A DNA stretch of 64,000 nt, taken from Streptomyces sp. MMG1121. Lineage in GTDB: Bacteria; Actinomycetota; Actinomycetes; Streptomycetales; Streptomycetaceae. A program made the position numbers and the translations under genes. Below are positions 17,470-25,436 of this stretch, piece after piece (positions within the stretch are counted from its first letter, which is position 1; each line of letters opens with the position of its first letter). The DNA lies in NCBI RefSeq assembly GCF_001280015.1, contig NZ_LGDV01000201.1, forward strand, positions 186,001 through 250,000, given 5' to 3'. The notes beneath the pieces are model-generated. The model ran no database searches. It saw nothing but the letters and a program-made list of their open reading frames with translations, and had not been told where the DNA came from.

Positions 17470-19265
17470 GCGGGTTCTCCTTCATCGTGTACGGCGGGCG
17501 CCCCTGCGGACACCCAGAAGCGGATGCTCTCGGCGAGCACCACGAGGGCGACGGCCACGGCGAGGACCGTGAGCGCGACGGTGAACTGCGAGGCGGTGAG
17601 CACCGCGGCCAGGACGGCGACGAGCAGTGTCCGCCCCTCGTGTCCCCCGATGACGCGCACCAGCCAGGCCGGCGGTGCTCCGGCGTCACCGCGGATGCGG
17701 TACACCGTGTCGTAGTGATGGTAGGCGACGGCGGCCACCAGGCCGAAAGCCGCCGGAAGTGCTCCGTTCACCCCCGCCTTGCCTGCGAGCGCCAGGACCG
17801 TGCCGTACTCGGCGGCCCGGAAGAAGGGCGGGAGCAGCCAGTCGAGGGCGCCCTTGAGCGGGCGGGCGACGGCGAGTGCCGAGGTCAGGACGTAGATCAG
17901 GGCGCCGATCACCGGCAGTACCGAGCCGAATCCGGTGAGGGCGGAGCAGGCGACGACCGCGGCGCCGCCGAGGAAGGCGACGGCGGGTACGGCCAGGCCG
18001 GGCAGGCCCCGCTTCGCCACGCGCCGCACGGCCTCGCTGAGCGGGCCGGAGTCGGCGAGGTCCGCGAGCGCCCGGGCGGCCCGGTCGGTGCGGCGCGCCT
18101 TGCGGGTCAGGGAGCGCAGCACCCGGCCGGCGGTGGTGTACGTCGCCGCGAAGGCGCAGCCGATGAGCAGCACGTAGAAGGTGATCCGCGGGGTCGTGAC
18201 CGCGGTGAGGACCGCGATCATCGCCCAGCGCTCGCCGATGGGCAGCACGATCATCCGCCGCACCCACACCGTCCAGCCGACGCTGTCGAGCTTGTCGGAG
18301 AGCGCGGCGGTGGGGCTGGTGTTGGCGGTGGCGTCGTGGTTGGCCTCGTTGAAGGAGAAGTCGACCACGTGCCGGCAGGTCTGCAGGATCATCGCGCCGA
18401 GCGCCAGCGCCCATACGTCGTCGCCGCCCCGGGCCGCTCCGAGCGCGAGGCCGGCGTAGTAGGCGTACTCCTTGGCCCGGTCGAAGGTGGCGTCCAGCCA
18501 GGCGCCGAGCGTGGAGTACTTCAGGGCGTAACGGGCGAGCTGGCCGTCGGTGCAGTCCAGCACGAAGGACGCGATCAGCAGCACGCCGGCCGCGACGAAG
18601 CCGGCCCGGGTGCCGGTCGCCGCGCAGCCCGCCGCGATCAGGGCGGTGAGCAGCGAGGCGGTGGTGACCTGGTTCGGGGTCAGGCCGCGGCGGGCGCACC
18701 AGCGGGCGAGGTAGCGCGAGTAGGGGCTGATGAAGAACGTGGTGAAGAAGCCGTCGCGGGACTTCACGGCCGACTTCAGGCGTACGGCCTCGTCGTCGAC
18801 GGCGGCGACGGCCTGCCGGGCCTCGTTGCGGGCCTGCGGGTCGGCGGGGACGGCGGCGACCAGGCTGCCCAGCTCGGGCCGGTGCACCGCGCTGCCGTCG
18901 GCGTCGAGAGAGGCGACGATGCGGTCGGCGAGGCTGTCTACCGCGACCGCCGTACCCCCGCCCGCGGAGGTCTCGCGGGCCACGGCCCGGGTCAGTGCCT
19001 GCCGGGCGGCCGGCTGGGCGGTGACGGCGCCGGGGACGGCGGAGACCGGAAAGCGCGGGTCGGTGAGGCCGAGGCGCAGGGCGTGCGGGTGGCCGACGAA
19101 GCGGGCGTCGACCAGGGCCACGCGCTCACCGGCGGGCACGGCGGCGAGCAGGGTCTCGGCCGCGGAGGCGTCCGCCGCCACCTGGATGTCGTAGCCGAGG
19201 GACCGCAGATCGTTCTCTAGCGTCGATCCGGGGACCGGCTGACCGGTGACGATGGCGGTCGACAA
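17466..19265 (-). CDS. CDP-alcohol phosphotransferase with extra N- and C-terminal domains (DUF5941 type)
   Basis: 599 aa, TTG start preceded by GGGAGTGAG. Residues 1-170 are a soluble domain of unclear function. Residues about 180-400 form a CDP-alcohol phosphotransferase with the intact motif DCTDGQLAR, eight residues, G-AWL-D-ATF-D. The C-terminal 200 residues are hydrophobic and match what I recall as DUF5941. First gene of the glycopolymer operon and coupled to the nucleotidyltransferase, an arrangement resembling the fused IPCT/DIPPS enzymes of inositol-phosphate synthesis split into separate proteins. Confidence 0.85.
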   Translation of the reverse strand: MSTAIVTGQPVPGSTLENDLRSLGYDIQVAADASAAETLLAAVPAGERVALVDARFVGHPHALRLGLTDPRFPVSAVPGAVTAQPAARQALTRAVARETSAGGGTAVAVDSLADRIVASLDADGSAVHRPELGSLVAAVPADPQARNEARQAVAAVDDEAVRLKSAVKSRDGFFTTFFISPYSRYLARWCARRGLTPNQVTTASLLTALIAAGCAATGTRAGFVAAGVLLIASFVLDCTDGQLARYALKYSTLGAWLDATFDRAKEYAYYAGLALGAARGGDDVWALALGAMILQTCRHVVDFSFNEANHDATANTSPTAALSDKLDSVGWTVWVRRMIVLPIGERWAMIAVLTAVTTPRITFYVLLIGCAFAATYTTAGRVLRSLTRKARRTDRAARALADLADSGPLSEAVRRVAKRGLPGLAVPAVAFLGGAAVVACSALTGFGSVLPVIGALIYVLTSALAVARPLKGALDWLLPPFFRAAEYGTVLALAGKAGVNGALPAAFGLVAAVAYHHYDTVYRIRGDAGAPPAWLVRVIGGHEGRTLLVAVLAAVLTASQFTVALTVLAVAVALVVLAESIRFWVSAGAPAVHDEGEPA

Positions 19266-19663
19266 CCGAACTCACTCCCTGGGTGCCGGCGCACGGGCGC
19301 CGTTCGCTTGCGTGGTGGGGCGCCTGCCTGCGGCACCCGGGTGTCGGCAGAGGCTATCCGATGGTTCGGAGCCCGTGTTCACCGGCCGTTCACGGCACGG
19401 CCCACGGCGGCTGCCCCGGCCTTCGCCGCGATCATCATCGGGGATCCGGGGCCCGCCCCACAAACCGTCGGCGCAGACCCGGGCAACCGGGACACCCGCG
19501 GGTCGCCCGGGCCTCACCCCTGGGCCCCGGCGTGCGCACACGGCACCCGGCCGCATCCGGCGACGGCCGGGTCGGCAGGTCGGCAGGTCGGCAGGTCGGC
19601 AGGTCGGCAGGTCGGCAGGTCGGCAGGTCGGCAGGTCGGCAGGTCGGCTTAGGCTGGGCGACC
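19266..19663. promoter_or_regulatory. Divergent promoter region between the glycopolymer operon and the GalE-like gene
   Basis: 398 bp without a convincing gene. Leftward, TAGCCT (complement of 19351-19356) is a possible -10. Rightward, TAGGCT at 19650-19655 is a likely -10 only 8 nt before the epimerase ATG, so that mRNA would be almost leaderless. Directly upstream of this -10 is the 8-bp tandem array at 19571-19648, which would occupy the -35 and upstream region. Confidence 0.5.
19571..19648. repeat. 8-bp tandem repeat array, 9.75 copies
   Basis: Nine perfect consecutive copies of GTCGGCAG (19571-19642) followed by a partial GTCGGC (19643-19648). No base change among the copies, which suggests recent expansion or ongoing slippage. 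It lies immediately upstream of a TAGGCT -10 element of the GalE-like gene. It is not a CRISPR array because there are no spacers. Confidence 0.97.
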
Positions 19664-20635
19664 ATGACGTGGCTGATCACCGGCGGAGCCGGATACATCG
19701 GGGCGCATGTGGCACGGGCCATGGCCGGCGCCGGGGAGAGCGTCGTGGCGCTGGACGACCTGTCGGCGGCGGTGCCCGAACGGCTCCCGGCGCAGGTGCC
19801 GCTCGTCCGGGGCTCGACGCTGGACGGCGAGCTGCTGGGGCGGGTCTTCGCGGAGCACGACGTCACAGGTGTCGTCCATCTCGCGGCACGCAAACAGGTC
19901 GCCGAGTCGGTGGCCGAGCCCACCCGCTACTACCGGGAGAACGTGGGCGGCCTCGCCACGCTGCTGGACGCGGTCGCCGGGGCCGGGATCCGACGGCTGC
20001 TGTTCTCCTCGTCGGCGGCCGTGTACGGCAACCCGGACGTGGACCTGATCACCGAGGACACCCCGTGTGCGCCGGTGAACCCCTACGGCGAGACCAAGCT
20101 GGCCGGAGAGTGGCTGGTACGGGCGGCGGGCCGGGCGCACGGGATCTCCACGGTGTGCCTGCGCTACTTCAACGTGGCGGGCGCGGCGGCGCCGGAGCTG
20201 GCGGACACGGGGGTGTTCAACATCGTGCCGATGGTCTTCGACCGGCTCACCCGCAACGAGGCTCCGCGGATCTTCGGCGCCGACTATCCGACACCGGACG
20301 GCACCTGTGTGCGGGACTACATCCACGTGGCCGATCTCGCCGAGGCCCACCTCGCGGCGGCACGGCGGCTCGCCGACGCGAGCCCGTCCGGGGACCTGAC
20401 GCTGAACATCGGGCGCGGCGAGGGCGTCTCGGTGCGGGAGCTGATCACGGTCATCGGCGAGGTCACCGGGGACCGCCGTGACCCGGTGGTGGAGGAACGC
20501 CGGCCCGGCGACGCGCCACGCGCGGTCGCCTCGGCCGAGCGGGCCGCGAAGGAACTGGACTGGCGGGCCCGCCGCGGAGTGCACGAGATGGTCACCTCGG
20601 CCTGGGAAGGCTGGCGGTCGCACCACGCCGACTGA
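19664..20635 (+). CDS. galE: UDP-glucose 4-epimerase / NAD-dependent sugar epimerase
   Basis: 323 aa extended SDR. N-terminal NAD motif GGAGYIG, catalytic SSSAAVYG Ser/Thr region and YGETK (YxxxK), and LRYFNVAGA typical of GalE. It interconverts UDP-sugars such as UDP-glucose and UDP-galactose. I start it at the ATG 19664, where family homology begins; the frame is open upstream through the 8-bp array and would otherwise encode a repeating tail. It is slightly short and lacks some residues of canonical GalE, so substrate may differ. Likely sugar supplier for the divergent glycopolymer operon. Confidence 0.9.
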   Translation: MTWLITGGAGYIGAHVARAMAGAGESVVALDDLSAAVPERLPAQVPLVRGSTLDGELLGRVFAEHDVTGVVHLAARKQVAESVAEPTRYYRENVGGLATLLDAVAGAGIRRLLFSSSAAVYGNPDVDLITEDTPCAPVNPYGETKLAGEWLVRAAGRAHGISTVCLRYFNVAGAAAPELADTGVFNIVPMVFDRLTRNEAPRIFGADYPTPDGTCVRDYIHVADLAEAHLAAARRLADASPSGDLTLNIGRGEGVSVRELITVIGEVTGDRRDPVVEERRPGDAPRAVASAERAAKELDWRARRGVHEMVTSAWEGWRSHHAD

Positions 20636-20788
20636 CCCCGAAGGCGCCCGGCCGCCCATCCGACAAGCCTCCCGACGGCCGACCCGGCGAGCCCCCTGAC
20701 GGCCCGGTCCCGAACACGCCCGGCGGCCTGGCCCACGAGCAACCCCCGCGCCCCCTCCCTGCGCCGCCCGCCGAGAACCCGCAACGCC

Positions 20789-20817
20789 CTGACCTGCGGA
20801 ACGTTTCCGCAGGTCAG
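20789..20817. terminator. Perfect 13-bp stem-loop after galE
   Basis: Arms CTGACCTGCGGAA and TTCCGCAGGTCAG enclose a 3-nt loop, 153 bp after the galE stop and 106 bp before zitB. No T tract. Most likely a terminator for galE; its closeness to the zitB promoter means it could also affect zitB. Confidence 0.7.
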
Positions 20818-20823
20818 AGCACA

Positions 20824-20838
20824 TGACAACGGTGTTCA
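20824..20838 (+). promoter_or_regulatory. Probable Zur-type operator upstream of zitB
   Basis: TGACAACGGTGTTCA is a 7-1-7 imperfect dyad (TGACAAC against TGAACAC) close to the actinobacterial Zur box pattern TGA-N9-TCA. It lies about 85 bp upstream of the zitB ATG. In S. coelicolor, Zur is known to activate the zitB orthologue at high zinc by binding upstream, so the position fits activation rather than repression. Confidence 0.55.
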
Positions 20839-20922
20839 GTGCCGCGTTGCCCCATACCCCCCACCCGTAGTTCACTGGGCGTGCCGGACGGACCGGCGAG
20901 GGCACTGGAAGGGCGGTTCTTC

Positions 20923-21864
20923 ATGGGGGCAGGGCACGACCACGGGCACGCGCACAGCCACGCGCCGGCCACGGGTACGGCCGCGGCGGCGTACCGCGGG
21001 CGGCTGCGGATCGCGCTGGGCATCACTTTGACGATCATGGTCGTCGAGATCGCCGGAGGCCTGCTCGCGGACTCGCTCGCGCTGATCGCGGACGCGGCGC
21101 ACATGGCGACGGACGCGGTGGGCCTCGGCATGGCCCTGCTCGCGATCCACTTCGCGAACCGCCCGCCGAGCACCACCCGCACCTTCGGCTACGCCCGCGC
21201 GGAGATCCTCGCCGCCCTGGCCAACTGTCTGCTGCTGCTCGGCGTCGGCGGCTACGTGCTGTACGAGGCGGTCCAGCGGTTCGTCGCGCCCGCGGAGACG
21301 CGCGGCGGCCTGATGATCGTGTTCGGTCTGATCGGCCTGGTCGCGAACTCGGTCTCGCTGACCCTGCTGATGCGCGGGCAGAAGGAGAGCCTGAACGTGC
21401 GCGGCGCCTTCCTGGAGGTCGCCGCCGACGCACTGGGCTCGGTCGCGGTCCTGATCTCGGCGACGGTGATCCTGACCACCGGCTGGCAGGCCGCCGACCC
21501 GGTCGCCTCGCTGGTCATCGGGCTGATGATCGTGCCGAGGACGGTGAAGCTGCTGCGCGAGACGCTGGACGTGCTGCTGGAGGCGGCCCCGAAGAACGTC
21601 GACATGACCCAGGTGCGGTCGCACATCCTGGCGCTCGACGGCGTGGAGGGCGTCCACGATCTGCACGCCTGGACGATCACCTCCGGCATGCCGGTGCTGT
21701 CGGCGCACGTGGTGGTCAGCTCGGAGGTGCTGAGCGCCATCGGCCACGAGAAGATGCTGCACGAGCTGCAGGGCTGTCTCGGTGATCACTTCGACGTGGA
21801 GCACTGCACCTTCCAGTTGGAACCGGGCGGGCACGCGGAGCACGAGGCACGGCTGTGCCACTGA
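20923..21864 (+). CDS. zitB: Cation diffusion facilitator zinc exporter
   Basis: 313 aa from the ATG with GGAAGGG 9 nt upstream. CDF family: His-rich N-terminal loop (GHDHGHAHSHAP), six hydrophobic helices, transport-site residues in SLALIADAAHMATD and FLEVAADALGSV (HxxxD and DxxxD patterns), and a C-terminal cytoplasmic domain with a His-rich tail. It exports zinc in exchange for protons. Synteny with idi and galE and a Zur-like box support orthology to S. coelicolor zitB. Confidence 0.92.
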   Translation: MGAGHDHGHAHSHAPATGTAAAAYRGRLRIALGITLTIMVVEIAGGLLADSLALIADAAHMATDAVGLGMALLAIHFANRPPSTTRTFGYARAEILAALANCLLLLGVGGYVLYEAVQRFVAPAETRGGLMIVFGLIGLVANSVSLTLLMRGQKESLNVRGAFLEVAADALGSVAVLISATVILTTGWQAADPVASLVIGLMIVPRTVKLLRETLDVLLEAAPKNVDMTQVRSHILALDGVEGVHDLHAWTITSGMPVLSAHVVVSSEVLSAIGHEKMLHELQGCLGDHFDVEHCTFQLEPGGHAEHEARLCH

Positions 21865-22039
21865 CGGCACGCACAGGTGTTCGCCCCCTGCGGGCGGTTC
21901 CCGGTGACGGGCGCAGGGCACGATGATCTACCGGGTCCCCGTCCCGGTACGGCGCCGCGCGCGGACGTGCGGGGAAGTGCCGGGAGTGCCGGATTGGTAC
22001 GGCAGACTTGGGGTGCGAAGAACGAGGCGAAGGATGGGT

Positions 22040-22633
22040 ATGCCGATCACACCTGCCACCGCGACGCACAGCTCGTCGAACGGCACCGCAGAGGCGATTT
22101 TGCTGGAACTGGTCGACGAGAAAGGTGTGACGATCGGTACGGCGGAGAAGCTCGCCGCCCACCAGCCGCCGGGCCGGCTGCACCGCGCGTTCTCGGTCTT
22201 CCTCTTCGACGAGCAGGGCCGGCTGCTGCTCCAGCAGCGGGCGCTCGGCAAGTACCACTCCCCCGGTGTATGGTCCAACACCTGCTGCGGCCACCCCTAC
22301 CCCGGCGAGGCGCCGTTCGCGGCGGCGGCCCGGCGGACGTACGAGGAGCTGGGTGTGTCCCCCTCGCTGCTCGCCGAGGCGGGCACGGTCCGCTACAACC
22401 ACCCGGACCCGGCCTCGGGCCTGGTCGAGCAGGAGTTCAACCATCTGTTCGTCGGCCTCGTGCAGGCGCCGCTCGCGCCGGACGAGGAGGAGGTCGCCCA
22501 AGCGGCCTTCGTGACGGCGGCCGAGCTGGCGGAGCGGCATGCCCGTGACCCGTTCTCGGCCTGGTTCATGACCGTACTGGACGCCGCCCGCCCGGCGATC
22601 AGGGAGCTGACCGGCCCCTCCGCGGGCTGGTGA
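22040..22633 (+). CDS. idi: Isopentenyl-diphosphate delta-isomerase, type I
   Basis: 197 aa Nudix-fold enzyme that interconverts IPP and DMAPP. Catalytic Cys in NTCCGHP (C83), Nudix-like ARRTYEELGV, and metal ligands in HRAFSVFLF and EQEFNHLF. Start at the second of two close ATGs (22040) with GAAGG at proper spacing; the ATG at 22034 is possible. It is separate from the hopanoid operon but supports the same isoprenoid pool. A CAGACT -10-like element lies in the preceding 175 bp. Confidence 0.94.
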   Translation: MPITPATATHSSSNGTAEAILLELVDEKGVTIGTAEKLAAHQPPGRLHRAFSVFLFDEQGRLLLQQRALGKYHSPGVWSNTCCGHPYPGEAPFAAAARRTYEELGVSPSLLAEAGTVRYNHPDPASGLVEQEFNHLFVGLVQAPLAPDEEEVAQAAFVTAAELAERHARDPFSAWFMTVLDAARPAIRELTGPSAGW

Positions 22634-22656
22634 GCGGTTCTACGACGTGACGCGGC

Positions 22657-23145
22657 TCATCGCGTGGGCTTGAGCGGCAGGGCGGCCCAGATCACCTTGC
22701 CGCCGCTCGCGGTGTGCTCCACGTCGACCGCGCCGCCCGCCTCCTGGGCCACCTCACGGACCAGCAGCAGGCCCCGGCCGCCGGTCTGGCCGTGGTCGGC
22801 CTCCAGAGCGGTCGGCCGGTAGGGATGGTTGTCCTCCACGGACACCCGCACCCACTCGGCTCCGACGGCGACCTCCACGGCCAGCATCGGCGACAGCAGC
22901 GCCGCGTGCCGGACCGCGTTGGTGACCAGTTCGGAGACGATCAGCAGCAGGCCGTAGGCCAGGTCGTCGGAGACCGGTACGCCCTGACGCAGCAGCAGGT
23001 CCCGGACGGCGTGCCGGGCCTGCGGGACCGAGGCGTCCACCGCGGCGGCGGTGAACCGCCAGACGCCCTCGTACGGAAGTGGATCAGGCGGCCGCTCGGC
23101 GCCTCCCGCTGGGCGCAGATCGTCTCCGCGCCCGTGGTTGTCCAT
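22657..23145 (-). CDS. ATP-binding protein, serine-kinase/anti-sigma (RsbW-like) family
   Basis: 162 aa with one HATPase_c domain: N-box ELVTNAVRHA, then VEDNHPYRP and the G-box GGRGLLLV. Streptomyces encode dozens of such single-domain kinases; they phosphorylate anti-sigma antagonists or act in light/osmotic signalling. No partner gene adjoins it, so the target is unknown. Start at the ATG 23145; a GTG 33 nt upstream is possible. Convergent with idi, with a 23-bp gap. Confidence 0.82.
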   Translation of the reverse strand: MDNHGRGDDLRPAGGAERPPDPLPYEGVWRFTAAAVDASVPQARHAVRDLLLRQGVPVSDDLAYGLLLIVSELVTNAVRHAALLSPMLAVEVAVGAEWVRVSVEDNHPYRPTALEADHGQTGGRGLLLVREVAQEAGGAVDVEHTASGGKVIWAALPLKPTR

Positions 23146-23320
23146 CGTCCGGTCGCCACCCTCGCGCTCGATTGTCACCACACGTCGAGTGTTGGTAACG
23201 ATGCGCTCCGGTCCGCATGTCTGAACACAAGTCAGCGAGTATCGAGCGCTTCGTGACCGAGTGCGTATGACACGGTCACGTGTAGGACTGTTTCCTGTCC
23301 CCCGGACGCCGGTTCGCGAA

Positions 23321-23920
23321 CTATTCGGGTTGTACGGGTTTGGGCCCGCCCTCCCCCGAGACGAGCCCGACGACACGGCGCCCGCCGTAGCCGGTGGCCA
23401 CGAGGCCGAGGCCGTCGAAGAGCAGGGCGAGGGAGAAGAAGGCGCCGATGACGTACTGGCTGCTGCTCGGCCAGTGGCCGAGGACCAGGATCCCGAGCAG
23501 CAGGTCGAAGGCGCCGAGGAGCAGCGTCCAGCCGAACTGGGGGCCGCGCACGACGATACTGCCGACCAGCCGGAACAGGCCCGCGGAGAGGAACAGCAGG
23601 GCGGCGAACATGGTGAGGGCGGCGGCCGCCGCGTGGGGCAGCCGGATGACGACGACACCGGCCGCGATGTTCAGGGCGGCGACCACGACGCCCAGCCAGA
23701 AGAAGCTGGTGCCGCGGGCCTGGATCGCGTGCAGCAGGCCGACGACCCCGCCGATCAGCAGCAGCCAGCCGAACAGCAGCATCGACGTCAGCGTGGCGAC
23801 CCCGGTGTAGACGAGTCCGACGAGCCCGGCGAGGACGAGGACCACACCGAGCCCCGCGAGCCAGCCGAAGCCGCGGCGTACTGACCTCGCCTTGTCCTTC
23901 CGCTTGCCGGCTCTGGCCAT
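23321..23920 (-). CDS. HdeD family membrane protein
   Basis: 199 aa with about six hydrophobic helices arranged as three pairs, after a short basic N terminus (ARAGKRKDKARSVRR). Matches the HdeD/DUF308 family, linked to acid resistance in E. coli; its role in Streptomyces is not established. ATG at 23920 chosen because GGGAGG lies 5 nt upstream, closer than expected for the GTG at 23923. The 175 bp between this stop and the kinase gene show no gene. Confidence 0.8.
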   Translation of the reverse strand: MARAGKRKDKARSVRRGFGWLAGLGVVLVLAGLVGLVYTGVATLTSMLLFGWLLLIGGVVGLLHAIQARGTSFFWLGVVVAALNIAAGVVVIRLPHAAAAALTMFAALLFLSAGLFRLVGSIVVRGPQFGWTLLLGAFDLLLGILVLGHWPSSSQYVIGAFFSLALLFDGLGLVATGYGGRRVVGLVSGEGGPKPVQPE

Positions 23921-24018
23921 CACAGCCTCCCTCGCGGCCCCCTTTTACTGAGCTTCTTCCTATTTTTCCCTCAGGGTGGGGTTCGGTAACGCCGGTGCGG
24001 GCGCATACCATCCCGGCC

Positions 24019-24792
24019 ATGGAGCCCCAGCTGTCGCACCGCGTCGAAGGCGCTGTCGCCACCGTCGTCATCAGTCACCCGGCCAAGCGCAACGCCATGA
24101 CCGCCGCGATGTGGCGGGCGCTGCCGCCGCTCCTGGACGCGTTCGCGTGCGACCCCGAGGTGCGGGCGGTGGTGCTGACCGGGGAGGGCGGGACCTTCTG
24201 CGCGGGTGCGGACATCAGCACGCTCCAGGGGTCGCCGGAGGAGGCGAAGGGGCTCGCGGTGGCGGCCGAGGAGGCGCTGGCCGCGTTTCCCAAGCCGACC
24301 GTCGCCGCGGTGCGCGGGCACTGTGTGGGCGGTGGGGTGCAGCTCGCCGCGGCCTGTGATCTGCGACTGGCCGAGGAGGGCGCGCTGTTCGGGGTGACGC
24401 CGGCGCGGCTCGGCATCGTCTACCCCGCGTCCTCGACCCGCCGGCTGATGTCGCTGGTGGGCCCGTCCGCCGCCAAGTACCTGCTGTTCACGGCCGCGTT
24501 GATCGACTCCGGGCGGGCGCTGCGCACCGGGCTCGTGGACGAGGTGCTGCCGGACGGCGGACTGGACGAGCGGATCGCGGAGTTGACCGGCGTCCTGGTC
24601 TCCCGCTCACAGCTCACCCAGGCCGCCGCGAAGGAGTTCACGGGCGGCCGGACGGACCGGGACGCCCACTGGGCGGAGCAGGCCCGCGACAACCCCGACA
24701 CCGCGGAAGGGGTCGCCGCGTTCCTGGAGCGCCGGCGGCCCTGCTTCACCTGGAGCGTGGCCGCGCCGCAGCGGGTGGCTACGTCCGGCTGA
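24019..24792 (+). CDS. Enoyl-CoA hydratase/isomerase family protein
   Basis: 257 aa crotonase fold. Oxyanion-hole motifs GTFCAGADIS and VGGGVQLAAACDLRLA are clear. At the usual second catalytic Glu position (FGxPEvxLG) the sequence reads FGVTPARLGIVYP, so hydratase activity is uncertain and another crotonase reaction is possible. TACCAT about 9 nt before the ATG looks like a -10, implying an almost leaderless mRNA. The 3' end overlaps the convergent DJ-1 gene by 14 nt. Confidence 0.88.
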   Translation: MEPQLSHRVEGAVATVVISHPAKRNAMTAAMWRALPPLLDAFACDPEVRAVVLTGEGGTFCAGADISTLQGSPEEAKGLAVAAEEALAAFPKPTVAAVRGHCVGGGVQLAAACDLRLAEEGALFGVTPARLGIVYPASSTRRLMSLVGPSAAKYLLFTAALIDSGRALRTGLVDEVLPDGGLDERIAELTGVLVSRSQLTQAAAKEFTGGRTDRDAHWAEQARDNPDTAEGVAAFLERRRPCFTWSVAAPQRVATSG

Positions 24793-25414
24793 ACCGGCTG
24801 CCCGCCCGGAACTCCTCGACCAGGTGCGCGGGCGCCTTGTCCGGGGAACCGGCGTCGTAGGGCGGCTGGGGGTCGTACTCGGTCAACAGCTGGACGGCCT
24901 GGGCGTGTTCGTCGCCCGCGATCCGGCCGGTCAGGGCGAGCGCCATGTCGATGCCGGAGGAGACCCCGGCGGCGGTGACGTACTTGCCGTCGGTCACGAC
25001 CCGCTCCCCCGTCGGTTCGGCGCCGTACCGCTTCAACACGTCGAGGGCGATCCAGTGGCTGGTCGCACGCCGGCCGCGCAGCAGACCCGCGGCGGCGAGC
25101 AGCAGCGAGCCCGTGCAGACCGAGGTGGTCCAGGTGCTCGTCGCGTCGGCCGCGCGCAGCCAGTCCAGCAGGACCGGGTTCTCCAGCTGGTCCGTCGTAC
25201 CGGGGCCGCCGGGGACCACCAGGAGGTCGGGGCTCGGCATCTCGTCGAGGGCCCGGTCGGCGGTGAGGGCGAGGAAGCCGGTGTCGGCGCGCACGGGGCC
25301 GGGCCGCTCGGCGACGAAGGTGAGCCGTGCGTCCGGCAGCCGGCTGAGGATCTCGTAGGGCCCCACGACGTCCAGGGCGGTGAAGCGGTCGTAGACGACC
25401 AGGGCGATCTGCAT
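24779..25414 (-). CDS. DJ-1/PfpI family protein
   Basis: 211 aa single-domain class I glutamine-amidotransferase-like protein. Nucleophile Cys in the elbow SVCTGSLLLAAAG with LVVPGGPGT before it and HWIALD following. Such proteins include isonitrile hydratases and glyoxalase-III-like enzymes; the exact reaction is not visible. It lies just downstream of a GlxA-type regulator whose N-terminal half has the same fold, so the two are probably one transcription unit and paralogous. Confidence 0.88.
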   Translation of the reverse strand: MQIALVVYDRFTALDVVGPYEILSRLPDARLTFVAERPGPVRADTGFLALTADRALDEMPSPDLLVVPGGPGTTDQLENPVLLDWLRAADATSTWTTSVCTGSLLLAAAGLLRGRRATSHWIALDVLKRYGAEPTGERVVTDGKYVTAAGVSSGIDMALALTGRIAGDEHAQAVQLLTEYDPQPPYDAGSPDKAPAHLVEEFRAGSRFSRT

Positions 25415-25436
25415 GCGGGTCTCCTCGGGGAGGCGT

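Noticed and set aside
19571..19648. CRISPR-like array
   Set aside because: Repeat unit is 8 bp with no spacers; it is a simple tandem repeat.
19283..19663. N-terminal extension of the GalE-like protein through the repeat array
   Set aside because: The frame is open, but family homology starts at 19664 and the extension would be a repeating low-complexity tail; a -10 box also lies just before 19664.
20839..20922. Upstream start for ZitB
   Set aside because: Would add 28 residues without homology and overlap the promoter and near-Zur region; the 20923 ATG has a ribosome site and begins the His-rich family N terminus.
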